This document shows positions 47,411-56,620 of a stretch of 64,000 nucleotides of DNA, piece after piece. A model generated the notes under the pieces. It worked only from the letters and a program-made list of their open reading frames with translations, was not told the origin of the DNA and made no database searches. The translations under genes and the position numbers were made by a program. Position 1 is the stretch's first letter, and every line of letters begins with the position of its first letter. The stretch is from contig NZ_FNSC01000001.1 in the NCBI RefSeq assembly GCF_900105355.1, positions 2,542,001 to 2,606,000 on the forward strand. The letters run 5' to 3'. Origin of the DNA: Pseudomonas anguilliseptica. Its GTDB lineage: Bacteria; Pseudomonadota; Gammaproteobacteria; Pseudomonadales; Pseudomonadaceae.

Positions 47411-47835
47411 ATCTGGAACAGGTCAAAAACCTGCTGCCGCAGCAGATACAGGACATCGCCGACGCCATAGGCTTGCCCGCTACACAGCGCCTGGTCGAGC
47501 AGCTTGGGGGTACGACCTGGACAGTTGCTAAAGGCGTGCGCCGCTTGGGTGTCATTAGGCAGGAAGCACTGAAAGAAATCATCGGCGAGAACGCTGCAGG
47601 CATCATGGCCGAGCGCTGGTCAAACGTGCCGATGTATATTCCCAAGTGCGACACGGCACTGCGCCGTCTGCGAGACCTCGAAATCAACCGCCAGTTTGAA
47701 CAGGGCGTGCGTGAGGGCATCAGCGCCAATACACTGGTAGCCGAGTTGGCCCGGAGCAACGAACTTAGCGACCGCAGAGTTTGGGATATTCTCAAGCAAC
47801 CGCTGTCTGAGCCTTCGACAGGCTCGCTTTTCTGA
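47407..47835 (+). CDS. Mor-family middle-gene activator
   Basis: The 142-aa protein starts at GTG 47407 inside the gemA stop: NLEQVKNLLPQQIQDIADAI, then GLPATQRLVEQLGGTTW and an HTH (SANTLVAELARSNELSDRRV). Mor activates the middle promoter in Mu. It ends unusually in PSTGSLF, but is near family length. Confidence 0.83.
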   Translation: MNLEQVKNLLPQQIQDIADAIGLPATQRLVEQLGGTTWTVAKGVRRLGVIRQEALKEIIGENAAGIMAERWSNVPMYIPKCDTALRRLRDLEINRQFEQGVREGISANTLVAELARSNELSDRRVWDILKQPLSEPSTGSLF

Positions 47836-48031
47836 ACCTGGAGGAAACATGAATAAGGCTGTTCTATTCGCTATTGCCCTGTCACTGCCCATTGCTGGCA
47901 TGGCTCAAGTGGAAGAGTTCTACTCGGATACACAGGCAGCCGCGATGGCGAAGGAGCTACGCAAAGAGGCTGTTTCATTGCGTGACCAGGTAGAGGCCAG
48001 CTGCGGCAAGGAGACCGCCACGGCAGCACTA

Positions 48032-49215
48032 GTGGGCTGTCTGTAAAATTCGTTAATCCAATGCCGGGCCAGTATACTGCGCGCTCTATCGTCATGAATT
48101 GAGCTCCCATATGGCCCGGCCAGCAGCCCCATTCTTCTTGAGTCCCAGTGATGCCGACATGCTGCAAGGCTGGTTACGCATGGGATCGCCGCCTCAGAGC
48201 ATCGGCCAGCGGGCCAGAATTCTGTTGCTGCTGGCCAACGGTCTCACGCCCAAGGAGATCAGCGAGCAGCTGCAAGTCTCTGCGCCAGTGGTCTTCAAAT
48301 GGCGTAAACGCTACCAGGAGACCGGTCTGGAGGGGCTGAGTGACCTGCGGCGCAGTGGAGCGCCTCGCAAGCTCAACGAAGCGAAGATCAAGGAAATCCT
48401 GACGCTGACGACCCAGCGAGTCCCGCGCGAAGCTACCCACTGGAGCCTACGGTTGATGGCCAAGTACGCTGGGGTCAGCATCTGGCAGGTCGCACAGGTG
48501 TGGGCTGCTGCCGACCTCAAGCCGCACCGGTTGAAAACCTTCAAGATCAGTAACGACCCGCACTTTGCAGACAAAGTGGTCGATGTCGTCGGGCTCTATT
48601 TGAATCCGCCCGACAACGCCCTGGTGCTATCTGTTGACGAAAAAACACAGATCCAGGCGCTGGACCGCACACAGCCCATGCTGCCGCTCAAGCCCGGGCA
48701 GATTGAGCGGCGGACGCATGACTATAAGCGCCACGGTACGGCCAGTCTGTACGCAGCCTTTGACATCCTGACGGGTAAGGTCATCGGCCGTATCACCCAG
48801 CGGCACAGGGCCAAGGAGTTTTTGGAGTTCCTTCGACAGATCGACCGCAGCACCCCCGTCGAGCTGGACCTGCATGTAATTCTGGACAACAGCTCGACTC
48901 ACAAGACCGCTGCCGTCAGGGAATGGCTGGAGAAGCATCCCCGTTTCAAGCTGCACTTCACACCGACCAGCGCCTCGTGGCTGAACGCCGTGGAGGGCTG
49001 GTTTGCGCAACTGGAAAGACGGGCGCTTTATCGTGATGCCTTCAGCAGCGTGGCTGACCTGAGAGCGGCGATACGTCGCTTCATTGAGGCTCATAACGAA
49101 CATTCGGCTAAGCCGTTCCGCTGGAGCAAAACGGCTGAGTCGATTATCAGCTCCGTGCATCGAGCAAGGCTGGCTGTAATTCGGAATGAGTTATTGGATT
49201 AACCAGACAGGCCAC
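48032..49215 (+). mobile_element. IS630-family insertion sequence, copy B (1184 bp)
   Basis: Same ends and length as copy A with TA duplications (48030-48031 and 49216-49217). It differs from copy A by a few bases only, so both insertions are recent. Confidence 0.93.
48111..49202 (+). CDS. IS630-family transposase (copy B)
   Basis: Intact 363-aa transposase, with substitutions relative to copy A at SPPQS, RSTPVELD and HRARLAVIR. The DDE residues are conserved. Confidence 0.93.
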   Translation: MARPAAPFFLSPSDADMLQGWLRMGSPPQSIGQRARILLLLANGLTPKEISEQLQVSAPVVFKWRKRYQETGLEGLSDLRRSGAPRKLNEAKIKEILTLTTQRVPREATHWSLRLMAKYAGVSIWQVAQVWAAADLKPHRLKTFKISNDPHFADKVVDVVGLYLNPPDNALVLSVDEKTQIQALDRTQPMLPLKPGQIERRTHDYKRHGTASLYAAFDILTGKVIGRITQRHRAKEFLEFLRQIDRSTPVELDLHVILDNSSTHKTAAVREWLEKHPRFKLHFTPTSASWLNAVEGWFAQLERRALYRDAFSSVADLRAAIRRFIEAHNEHSAKPFRWSKTAESIISSVHRARLAVIRNELLD

Positions 49216-49474
49216 TAGGTGCTATGGCGGAAAGTGCCAGCGATAAAGTTGCCGCCTGGCCTAACGACCACCTCAAGTACCGTGCACCTTTCCCTTACCA
49301 CGCATGCCGCCAGACGATGGCGAATGTGAACGCCCAGGCGACTAGCTGCGCGATTGGCCGTTACCAGGGGGAAGCAAAAGCCCACGACCAAAAAGTTTGG
49401 GCGCGTGATCTGGCTGAGTGCGACGCCTCAATTGAGAAGCCGGACTTATCGCTGAAAGAAATCGAGTAACCCGA

Positions 49475-49499
49475 AACCCCGCTAAATGCGGGGTTTTTA
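49475..49499 (+). terminator. Terminator after the split secreted gene
   Basis: AACCCCGC, loop TAAAT, GCGGGGTTTTT. It separates the early/middle block from the late lysis and head genes. Confidence 0.88.
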
Positions 49500-49536
49500 C
49501 TTCCTACTGAACCGCTTCAAATCACACCACCACCCG

Positions 49537-49560
49537 CCTGCCGTCGAACATGGCGGCATG
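49537..49560 (+). promoter_or_regulatory. Start-codon hairpin motif, copy 1
   Basis: TGCCGTC, six-base loop, GGCGGCA (one G-T pair), ending in the ATG of the next gene. The same motif, 20 of 24 bases, stands at 59372-59395 before the protease gene. The start codon lies on the stem, and no other ribosome-binding site is evident. Confidence 0.6.
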
Positions 49561-49899
49561 AACAATCAAGCCCCCGTATCCCAAGCGAACCCACGCGACC
49601 TGGCCGCCGCCATACTGGCCGAGTCATCGCTGGAAAAGCGCCGCATGCTGCTAGAGCGCTGCCCAGTAGAGCTGCTGCCGCTGGTAAAGAAATACGTGCA
49701 GATGGGCTACGACAAAGTCAAAAGCTACCGAGCGCACATCGACCGTCGCGCGCAAAGCGCACGCGAAACCCCACCAGCGGCTCCCCGTCGCGAAGCAAAA
49801 AACAGCGTAATTCACCACACAAGTTCAGCGCCTGAGTTCGGCAATCAGCGCCTGGCCGAACTGCGCGCGCTGATCGGAGGTGCATCCCGTGGGCATTAA
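49558..49899 (+). CDS. Unrecognised late prophage protein
   Basis: A 113-aa helical protein, MNNQAPVSQANPRDLAAAIL onwards, with LEKRRMLLERCPVELLPLVK. It overlaps the lysozyme gene by 11 bp, so it belongs to the lysis or late operon. It starts in a hairpin motif shared with the protease gene. Confidence 0.65.
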   Translation: MNNQAPVSQANPRDLAAAILAESSLEKRRMLLERCPVELLPLVKKYVQMGYDKVKSYRAHIDRRAQSARETPPAAPRREAKNSVIHHTSSAPEFGNQRLAELRALIGGASRGH

Positions 49900-50389
49900 A
49901 ACCCGTATCGCATTGGCAATCGTTGCCGCCACGCCTGTTGTCGCGCTCTACGAGGGTCGCAATTTACTGGCCCACCTCGACCCTGTTGGTATTCCGACCA
50001 TCTGCGAGGGATGGACGCGAGGCGTGCGCCTTGGTGATGTTGCGACGGATGCCGAGTGTGATCAGAAAACCCAGCTCGCCCTCCAGGAAGCGGCGGACGT
50101 CTTCGAGCGCTGGGTGCCTGCAAAGGTTATCGCGGGCATGGACACCAAAAGCATCGCGGCCTTTCTGTCCTTTATCTACAACGTCGGCCCAGGCAAACCA
50201 GGCGTAAAGGACGGCTTTGTTTGGCTCAAGAATGGCCGCCACTCGACCATGCTGTTGCATCTGCAAGCTGGTCGTATCCAGCCGGCCTGCGCACAGCTCA
50301 GCTACTGGGTGAGTGCTGGCGGTCGCAAGTTCCGTGGGCTTGAGCGCCGCCGTGCGGCCGAGCGCCAGCTTTGCGAGGCGACCCTATGA
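49889..50389 (+). CDS. Phage lysozyme (GH24 endolysin) with signal anchor
   Basis: From GTG 49889 (GGAGGT upstream) the 166-aa protein has an N-terminal hydrophobic stretch (RIALAIVAATPVVALYEG), the catalytic Glu in LYEGRNLLAHLDPVG and the Asp/Thr in GIPTICEGWTRG, as in R-type SAR endolysins. It cleaves peptidoglycan at the end of the lytic cycle. It overlaps the spanin gene by 4 bp (ATGA). Confidence 0.9.
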   Translation: MGIKTRIALAIVAATPVVALYEGRNLLAHLDPVGIPTICEGWTRGVRLGDVATDAECDQKTQLALQEAADVFERWVPAKVIAGMDTKSIAAFLSFIYNVGPGKPGVKDGFVWLKNGRHSTMLLHLQAGRIQPACAQLSYWVSAGGRKFRGLERRRAAERQLCEATL

Positions 50390-51012
50390 ACTGGTTAACC
50401 CTTCTCCGTCCGCTGGGGCCGTTGTTGCTGATAGGTGCTTTGTTCTGGGCGCATGACTCAATGCTCCAGAACGCTCACGACGCAGGCTTTGCCCAGGCCA
50501 AAAGCGATGGCAACTTGGCCCTAGAGAAGCTGCGCCTGGAGCATACCCAACTAGACCTGGAGCGCGCCGAAGCCCGCGAAGCCAGTGCCAAAGCAGCCGC
50601 TAAAAAGCTGCTCGATGAGCAAGCCCGCAACGACAAGCTAGCCGCCGAACTGGCCGAGCAGCAGCGCACCCACCGCACCACTACCGACCGCCTCACAGGA
50701 GAGATTGCCCGTGTTAACGACCTATATCGCGATGCCCTTGATGCGCAGCCTAAGCCTTTGCCTGCTTGCGTGTTCACTGCTGGCTGGGTGCGCGTTTATG
50801 ACGAAGCAACCGGAGCCCGCGCAGCCGGAATGCCATCGGCCGCAGATACCGGCAGAGCTGCTGCGCAAGTCGCCGAAGGCCGAGCCGCTGAGCAACTCGA
50901 TTCAGGCATCAGCCAGCGCGACGTCCTGGAGCATCACACCCGCTACGCCGAGCAGTGCCGCAACAGCGCCGCGCAGCTTGACCTTCTGATTGATGCCCTG
51001 GAGGGCAACTGA
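50386..51012 (+). CDS. Rz-like inner-membrane spanin
   Basis: The 208-aa product from ATG 50386 has an N-terminal membrane helix (LLRPLGPLLLIGALFWAHD) and a long Ala/Glu-rich coiled coil (LRLEHTQLDLERAEAREASA). It is the inner-membrane partner that joins with the Rz1 lipoprotein to fuse the membranes. The Rz1 gene is nested inside it in another frame. Confidence 0.82.
   Translation: MNWLTLLRPLGPLLLIGALFWAHDSMLQNAHDAGFAQAKSDGNLALEKLRLEHTQLDLERAEAREASAKAAAKKLLDEQARNDKLAAELAEQQRTHRTTTDRLTGEIARVNDLYRDALDAQPKPLPACVFTAGWVRVYDEATGARAAGMPSAADTGRAAAQVAEGRAAEQLDSGISQRDVLEHHTRYAEQCRNSAAQLDLLIDALEGN
50732..50989 (+). CDS. Rz1-like lipoprotein, nested in Rz
   Basis: In the +1 frame within Rz, MPLMRSLSLCLLACSLLAGC has a clear lipobox, followed by a Pro-rich part (KQPEPAQPECHRPQIPAELL). 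The overlap is typical of Rz/Rz1. The start may be the second Met at 50741; no good ribosome site is visible. The tail past residue 55 may be longer than in most Rz1. Confidence 0.72.
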   Translation: MPLMRSLSLCLLACSLLAGCAFMTKQPEPAQPECHRPQIPAELLRKSPKAEPLSNSIQASASATSWSITPATPSSAATAPRSLTF

Positions 51013-51380
51013 TGCAAATGGACTTCGGAACTGTCGCAACGCTGCTTGGAATTTTCGCCACGGTCATTACCGGCCTCGTGAAGTTGTTGCTCTGGCAGTT
51101 TGAGAAGCGCCTAGCCGAGCGCTTTACCGCCCAAGATGAGGCGCGCAAGGTCGCCAGCCAGCACTGGGAGGACAGTTTTGCAAAGGTGCTAGAGCGCCAG
51201 GGCAAGGACGCTGAGGCTCTGCAAAAACTGGAGCGTGCCTTCCTGCACTTCAAGGCCGAGTTGCCGATTGAATACGTGCGGCGTGAGGACTGGGTACGCG
51301 GCCAGTCGGTGATCGAGGCCAAGCTGGATGGCTTGGCGCTCAAGTTTGAAAACATCCTGCTTAAAAGGAACGCGCAATGA
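51012..51380 (+). CDS. DUF2730-like phage protein
   Basis: The 122-aa protein has an N-terminal membrane segment (TVATLLGIFATVITGLVKLL) and a coiled coil, as in DUF2730 (Mu gp25-like). Its start overlaps the Rz stop by one base. Confidence 0.8.
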   Translation: MQMDFGTVATLLGIFATVITGLVKLLLWQFEKRLAERFTAQDEARKVASQHWEDSFAKVLERQGKDAEALQKLERAFLHFKAELPIEYVRREDWVRGQSVIEAKLDGLALKFENILLKRNAQ

Positions 51381-51688
51381 TCGATGCAGCCAAAGCGCGC
51401 CGGGAATCCCTGCGCTGGTACATCCTGCTCACCCTGAACACCTCGCGCCCGGTTGACCCGCATGAGGCGGTGGTGCTCTCCACCATCCAAGGCATCTATC
51501 CCGACGCCACGCCGCTGGAGCTGCGCCGCGAACTGGACTACTTGAAGGATCGCAGCCTGGTCACGCTGAAAAAACAGCCGAGTGGTCAGTGGATCGCCGG
51601 GCTAACCCACTACGGCGTGGACATTGCCGAGTACACCATCGAGTGCAATGCAGGCATTGCGCGCCCGGAAAAGTACTGGAGCGCATAA
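51377..51688 (+). CDS. Mu gp26-like winged-helix protein
   Basis: The 103-aa protein (SLRWYILLTLNTSRPVDPHE, then LKDRSLVTLKKQPSGQW) has a wHTH pattern and the place of Mu gp26. It overlaps the previous gene by 4 bp. Confidence 0.75.
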   Translation: MIDAAKARRESLRWYILLTLNTSRPVDPHEAVVLSTIQGIYPDATPLELRRELDYLKDRSLVTLKKQPSGQWIAGLTHYGVDIAEYTIECNAGIARPEKYWSA

Positions 51689-51691
51689 GCC

Positions 51692-52219
51692 ATGCCGCCT
51701 AAAAGCAAGGTGCTGGCGCTCCCTCCCGAGGTAAAGGCGTGGCTTGACCAGGCGTTGATCGAGAACAATTTCAGCCAATACGAGCTGTTGTCCTCTGCCT
51801 TGGCTGAGCGTGGCCACAGCATCGGAAAGTCTGCGCTGCATGAGTATGGTCAGAACTTTGAAGGCCGGCTGGCTGCACTGAAGACTGCCAGTCAACAAGC
51901 AAAAGCAATGGTGGCCGCCGCTCCTGATGATGAAGGTGCGGTTAACGAGGCGCTAATGCGTCTGGTGCAAGAGCAAATCTTCAACAGCTTAATGGCCCAG
52001 GACGGCAAGGTCGACTTGGCCAAAACTGCCAAGGCAGTGGCCGAGTTGGGTCGTGCCTCCGTGGTGCAGAAGAAATGGCAGGCCGAACACCGCAAGGCAA
52101 TCCGCGAGGAGTACGCCGCCGAAGCCGCCAAGGCTGTCAGCGAAGAACTGCGCGGCCAGGACGGTATGAGTGAGCAGCTCGAAAACCGTATTCGCGGCAT
52201 CTTGATGGGCAGGGCCTAA
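51692..52219 (+). CDS. DUF3486 protein (Mu gp27-like, small terminase role)
   Basis: The 175-aa protein starts MPPKSKVLALPPEVKAWLDQ, with an HTH (NFSQYELLSSALAERGHSIG) and a long helical part. DUF3486 proteins stand at the small-terminase position in Mu-like phages. Confidence 0.83.
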   Translation: MPPKSKVLALPPEVKAWLDQALIENNFSQYELLSSALAERGHSIGKSALHEYGQNFEGRLAALKTASQQAKAMVAAAPDDEGAVNEALMRLVQEQIFNSLMAQDGKVDLAKTAKAVAELGRASVVQKKWQAEHRKAIREEYAAEAAKAVSEELRGQDGMSEQLENRIRGILMGRA

Positions 52220-52220
52220 C

Positions 52221-53888
52221 GTGGCCATGCGCGCGTCCAGCGCCGACCTTGGCAAGGGCTTAAATGCTACCAGCGCCCCGCGAAAGATCGACCTGCAGGC
52301 TGAAATGGAGCTGCACGGCGTCGATGTTCCCCAGGAAATGATCGATGCCCAGCCGGCCAATGAGCCGGTTTTCCTCGGTTACCAGCAGCGCTGGTTCGAG
52401 GATGAATCACAGATCATGATCGCCGAGAAATCCAGGCGTACCGGTCTAACCTGGGCCGAGGCCGGGCGCAACGTGATGAACGGTGCCAAGCCTCGCCGTC
52501 GCGGGGGCTGTAACACCTTCTATGTGGGCAGCAAGCAGGAAATGGCGCTGGAATACATCGCCGCTTGCGCTCTGTTTGCCAAGGCATTCAATGAGCTGGC
52601 CGAGGCTGACGTTTACGAGCAGACCTTCTGGGACGACGGCAAGAAAGAAGAAATCCTCACTTATATGATCCGCTTCCCGAAGACGGGGCGGAAAATCCAG
52701 GCGCTTAGTTCACGGCCAAGCAACCTACGTGGCCTGCAGGGTGACGTGGTGATCGATGAGGCGGCCTTCCACGAATCCCTGGAAGAGCTGCTCAAGGCCG
52801 CGTTGGCGCTGACCATGTGGGGCAACAAGGTGCGCTTGATCAGCACCCACAATGGCGTGGACAACGCCTTCAACACTTACATCCAGGACGCTCGCGAGGG
52901 CCGCAAGGATTACAGCCTGCACCGCATCACCCTGGACGATGCCATAGCCGAGGGTCTGTACAGGCGCATCTGCTACGTCACTGGCCAAACCTGGTCGCCT
53001 GAGGCCGAAAAAGAGTGGCGCGACAAACTCTATAAGAACGCGCCGAACATCGAGAGCGCCGATGAGGAATACGGTTGTGTGCCGAAAAAGAGCGGCGGCA
53101 ACTACCTGAGCCGCGTGTTGATCGAGCAGGCGATGGTTGCCGACCACTCGATACGCATCTACCGCTATGAAGCGCCGGCCGGCTTCGAGGGCTGGCCCCA
53201 GGGGCAGCGCGAGGCCGAGGTGCAGGCCTGGTGCGAAGAAAACCTACTGCCCGAGCTGGCCAGGCTAACCGATAGGAACCGCCACACATTTGGCGAAGAC
53301 TTTGCCCGTAAAGGTGACCTCACCGTCTTCACGCCGCTTGCGGTGCTGCCCAATTTGCGCAAGCGGGTGTCGTTCCAGGTCGAGCTGCGCAACCTGACCT
53401 ACGAGCAGCAACGCCAGGTGATGTTCTTTATATGTGACCGCCTGCCGCGCCTGAGTGGCCTGGCATTCGATGCCACGGGTAACGGCGGCTATTTGGCAGA
53501 ACAAGCGGCGCTGAAATATGGCGCAGGCCTGGTCGATCAGGTGCAACTCAACCTCTCCTGGTATGCGCTCTGGATGCCAAAACTCAAAGGCGAGTTTGAA
53601 GCGTTCAACCTGGAACTGCCGCGCCATCAGACCACGCTCGATGACCTGCTCTCAATCAAGGTCGAGAAAGGCATACCCGTTATTGATAAGGGCCGCCAGA
53701 AAGACCTGGAGTTGCAAGGCGGCAAAGGCAAGCGCCATGGCGACAGCGCTATCTCACTGGTTATGGCAGTTCGCGCCACCTGGATACAGGGCGGCGAAAT
53801 TGGATACACGCCCGCACCAACCCGTGCCGCCCGCTGGGCCGACAGCAACCGCGACGACCAGCCCGCTGGCTGGGCTGGTGCCTGGTAG
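52221..53888 (+). CDS. Terminase large subunit (Mu gp28-like)
   Basis: The 555-aa protein has the ATPase features RTGLTWAEAGRN in a degenerate Walker A region, GDVVIDEAAFHESLEELLK as Walker B, and a nuclease half with LSGLAFDATGNGGYLAEQAA. It cuts and packages DNA headful from the integrated phage. The start is GTG 52221 or ATG 52227. Confidence 0.92.
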   Translation: MAMRASSADLGKGLNATSAPRKIDLQAEMELHGVDVPQEMIDAQPANEPVFLGYQQRWFEDESQIMIAEKSRRTGLTWAEAGRNVMNGAKPRRRGGCNTFYVGSKQEMALEYIAACALFAKAFNELAEADVYEQTFWDDGKKEEILTYMIRFPKTGRKIQALSSRPSNLRGLQGDVVIDEAAFHESLEELLKAALALTMWGNKVRLISTHNGVDNAFNTYIQDAREGRKDYSLHRITLDDAIAEGLYRRICYVTGQTWSPEAEKEWRDKLYKNAPNIESADEEYGCVPKKSGGNYLSRVLIEQAMVADHSIRIYRYEAPAGFEGWPQGQREAEVQAWCEENLLPELARLTDRNRHTFGEDFARKGDLTVFTPLAVLPNLRKRVSFQVELRNLTYEQQRQVMFFICDRLPRLSGLAFDATGNGGYLAEQAALKYGAGLVDQVQLNLSWYALWMPKLKGEFEAFNLELPRHQTTLDDLLSIKVEKGIPVIDKGRQKDLELQGGKGKRHGDSAISLVMAVRATWIQGGEIGYTPAPTRAARWADSNRDDQPAGWAGAW

Positions 53889-53911
53889 GCACCCTTTAAG
53901 GAAAACACCCT

Positions 53912-55444
53912 ATGGCAATCGTTGATATTCACGGCCGCCCCATCGAGCAGCAGGCCCTGCGCGAACAGCAAACCTCGCGCCTGGGTCAATTGCACGAAGA
54001 GTTCGCCGAACACCCCTCAAGTGGGCTAACGCCCCCGCGTCTGTCCGCGATACTCAAGGCGGCCGAGCAAGGCGATATAAAAGCGCAGTGCGAGCTGTTC
54101 CAGGACATGGAAGAGAAAGACGCCCACCTGCTGGCAGAGATCGGCAAGCGCCGCCGCGCTCTGACCACTGTCGATTGGTCGGTACTGCCGCCACGCAATC
54201 CGAGCAGTGCCGAACAGGCCGAGACCGACTGGCTGAATGAAGTCCTGCAGGACTTGCCTGACTTCGAGGATTTGCTCTTCGATATGCTCGATGGCATCGG
54301 CAAGGGCTTTTCTTGCATAGAGCTGGACTGGGCCATGTATGGCCGCGAGTGGATACCCAAGGCTTTCAATTATCGCGAGTCTTCCTGGTTCCAGCTCGAC
54401 CGAGAAACTCGTACAGAACTACGCCTGCGCGATGGCAGCGAGAATGGTGAGGGCCTACAGCCCTTTGGCTGGATCATGCACCAGCACAAGGCGAAGTCTG
54501 GCTATGTAGCGCGCGGTGGTCTTTATCGGGTGCTGGCGTGGCCATACCTGTTCAAGAACTACGCCGTGCGTGACCTGGCGGAATTCCTGGAGATTTACGG
54601 CCTGCCTGTGCGCTTGGGCAAGTACCCAAGCGGCGCATCGCCTGAGGAAAAGGCCACCCTGTTGCGTGCTGTGGTCAACATCGGTCACAACGCGGCCGGT
54701 ATCATCCCCAGCGGCATGGAGATTGACTTCAAAGACGCAGCCAATGGCCAGCATGATCCATTCGACTGGATGGTGCAGTGGGCTGAAAAGAGCATGTCCA
54801 AAGCAATCCTCGGCGGCACGCTGACCAGCCAGGCCGACGGCAAGAGCAGCACCAATGCCCTGGGCGCGGTGCATAACGAAGTACGCCACGACCTGCTCAA
54901 GAGCGATGCCAAACAAGTCGCAACCAGCCTGCGCCAATACCTGCTGTACCCGCTCCTGGTACTTAACAAGGGCGGCGACCGAGACCCGCGCCGCTTGCCT
55001 CGCTTCCAATTCGACCTGGTCGAAGCTGAAGACATGGCCACCTATGCAGAGGCGCTGCCAAACCTGGTTAATGCCGGCCTGCAAATCCCCGTCAACTGGG
55101 CGCATGAGAAGCTGCGTATTCCGCTGCCTAGCAAAGGTGATGCGGTACTTGGCACAACCAGCCAAGCGCAACCAGGTGCGGCGGCAACCCGCGTAGCTGC
55201 GTTGAAAACCCAGCCAGAGGCTGACCCACTGGACGATCTGGCCGACCAGCTGGCCAGCGAGTGGGAGCCAGTGGCCAACATGATGGCCCCGGTGCAGCAG
55301 TTGCTCGCCAGCTGTAAAACCCTGGAGGAATTCCGCGACCGCCTGCCCGAACTGGTGCCGCAGCTGGACGCCGCCCAGGTGGTTGAGCTGATCGCCAAGG
55401 GCTTGTTTGCCGGTACGCTGGCCGGCCGAACCGGTGCCGTCTAA
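53912..55444 (+). CDS. Portal protein (DUF935, Mu gp29-like)
   Basis: The 510-aa protein has LTPPRLSAILKAAEQGDIKA, FEDLLFDMLDGIGKGFSCIE and LPVRLGKYPSGASPEEKATL, the DUF935 pattern. It forms the portal ring. Its stop overlaps the next start (TAATG). Confidence 0.92.
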   Translation: MAIVDIHGRPIEQQALREQQTSRLGQLHEEFAEHPSSGLTPPRLSAILKAAEQGDIKAQCELFQDMEEKDAHLLAEIGKRRRALTTVDWSVLPPRNPSSAEQAETDWLNEVLQDLPDFEDLLFDMLDGIGKGFSCIELDWAMYGREWIPKAFNYRESSWFQLDRETRTELRLRDGSENGEGLQPFGWIMHQHKAKSGYVARGGLYRVLAWPYLFKNYAVRDLAEFLEIYGLPVRLGKYPSGASPEEKATLLRAVVNIGHNAAGIIPSGMEIDFKDAANGQHDPFDWMVQWAEKSMSKAILGGTLTSQADGKSSTNALGAVHNEVRHDLLKSDAKQVATSLRQYLLYPLLVLNKGGDRDPRRLPRFQFDLVEAEDMATYAEALPNLVNAGLQIPVNWAHEKLRIPLPSKGDAVLGTTSQAQPGAAATRVAALKTQPEADPLDDLADQLASEWEPVANMMAPVQQLLASCKTLEEFRDRLPELVPQLDAAQVVELIAKGLFAGTLAGRTGAV

Positions 55445-56616
55445 TGGTTGACCTGGTCCCGCTGCCACCCGAAGAGGCCGTGCAGTACTTCAGGCAAAAA
55501 GGCTTTGCGGTTGGCTTTGACTACCGCGACGTCTGGCAGGCCCAGCACCAGGCCGCATTTACTGTAGCCAAGGTCATGCAGCTCGATCTGCTGCAGGACA
55601 TCCGCGCCGAGGTAGACAGGGCGTTGGCCGAGGGCACAACCCTGCGCGACTTCCAGCAGCGCCTCACTCCAACCCTGCAGGCCAAAGGCTGGTGGGGGCG
55701 TAAAGAGCAGCTCGATCCGTTGACCGGCAACACCCGCGAGGTACAACTGGGCAGCCCGCGCCGCCTGAAAATCATCTACGACACCAACCTGCGCACCGCC
55801 CATAGCGAGGGCCAGTGGGAGCGCATCCAGGCGCGCAAGGATGCTTTCCCGTATCTGGAGTACGACGGCAATAACTCCGAGAATCCGCGCCTTGATCATT
55901 CCGGGTGGGACGGCCTGACCCTGCCCGTTGATCACCCATTCTGGCAGGCGCACTTCCCGGTGAAAGATTACGGCTGTAAGTGCCGAGCCATACAACGCAC
56001 GGGCCGGCAGGTTGAGCGCTCAGGCAAAACCATAGGCCCGGCTCCCAAGGTGCCAAGCGCGCCCTATGTGAACGCTCGCACGGGTGAAGTGCAGCAGATT
56101 CCGGCAGGCGTTCACCCATCTTTCCATTACCCACCAGGCGGCCGCCGTGCCGGGCTGGCTCGCCACCTGGTGGAAAAGCTGGACGGTGCACCGGCCAGCC
56201 TGGCCCGCGCCAGCATTGTTGACCTGGTAAGCGGCCCAGCGTTCTCGGAGTGGTACAGCAAACCAGCCGGCAGCTTTCCGTTGGCCTTTATTGGGCAAGC
56301 CGTGGCCGAGCGGCTTGGGGCCAAAACTCAGCTTGTGGCGCTGTCCGAGGACACGCTGGCCAAGCAACTGCGCAAGCACCCAGAAATCACCCAAGACGAA
56401 TACACCATGGTGCAGACGGCCATTGACCGAGGCCGCGAGATCACCGACGCCGATGGCTCGTTGATCTACATCCTGGAAGAAGACGACGGATATGTAACGG
56501 TGCTGAAAGCGACCAAGACAGGCAAGGCAGTGTTTATGAGCAGCCTGCGCCGGCTGAGCAAGGACGCGGCAAAGCGCGATAGGGAGTTGCAGCGGTTGCT
56601 GCGAAAAGCGAAGTAG
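55444..56616 (+). CDS. Head morphogenesis protein (Mu gpF-like) with a C-terminal nuclease-like domain
   Basis: The N-terminal 240 residues are Mu gpF/SPP1 gp7-like (NLRTAHSEGQWERIQARKDA, then HPFWQAHFPVKDYGCKCRAI with the conserved CKC). Beyond them lies a separate domain of about 150 residues (GSFPLAFIGQAVAERLGAKT, then IYILEEDDGYVTVLKATKTG), basic at its end, of the PBECR/RelE-like nuclease kind fused to many MuF proteins. If correct the phage injects or carries a toxin-like domain. The family call for this part rests on pattern only. Confidence 0.8.
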   Translation: MVDLVPLPPEEAVQYFRQKGFAVGFDYRDVWQAQHQAAFTVAKVMQLDLLQDIRAEVDRALAEGTTLRDFQQRLTPTLQAKGWWGRKEQLDPLTGNTREVQLGSPRRLKIIYDTNLRTAHSEGQWERIQARKDAFPYLEYDGNNSENPRLDHSGWDGLTLPVDHPFWQAHFPVKDYGCKCRAIQRTGRQVERSGKTIGPAPKVPSAPYVNARTGEVQQIPAGVHPSFHYPPGGRRAGLARHLVEKLDGAPASLARASIVDLVSGPAFSEWYSKPAGSFPLAFIGQAVAERLGAKTQLVALSEDTLAKQLRKHPEITQDEYTMVQTAIDRGREITDADGSLIYILEEDDGYVTVLKATKTGKAVFMSSLRRLSKDAAKRDRELQRLLRKAK

Positions 56617-56620
56617 GCAG

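Larger units (their letters stand above)
47849..49469 (+). pseudogene. Secreted prophage protein split by IS630 copy B
   Basis: The first 61 codons (47849-48031) encode a signal peptide (MNKAVLFAIALSLPIAGMAQ) and a helical part. The IS interrupts after ETATAAL. The remainder (49218-49469) resumes in frame: GAMAESASDKVAAWPNDHLK, ending SLKEIE. Joined, it is 144 aa with two late Cys residues (HACRQ, ATSCAIG). It could be a lysis or envelope-modifying factor judging by its place just ahead of the lysis genes. GGAGG precedes the ATG. Confidence 0.8.
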
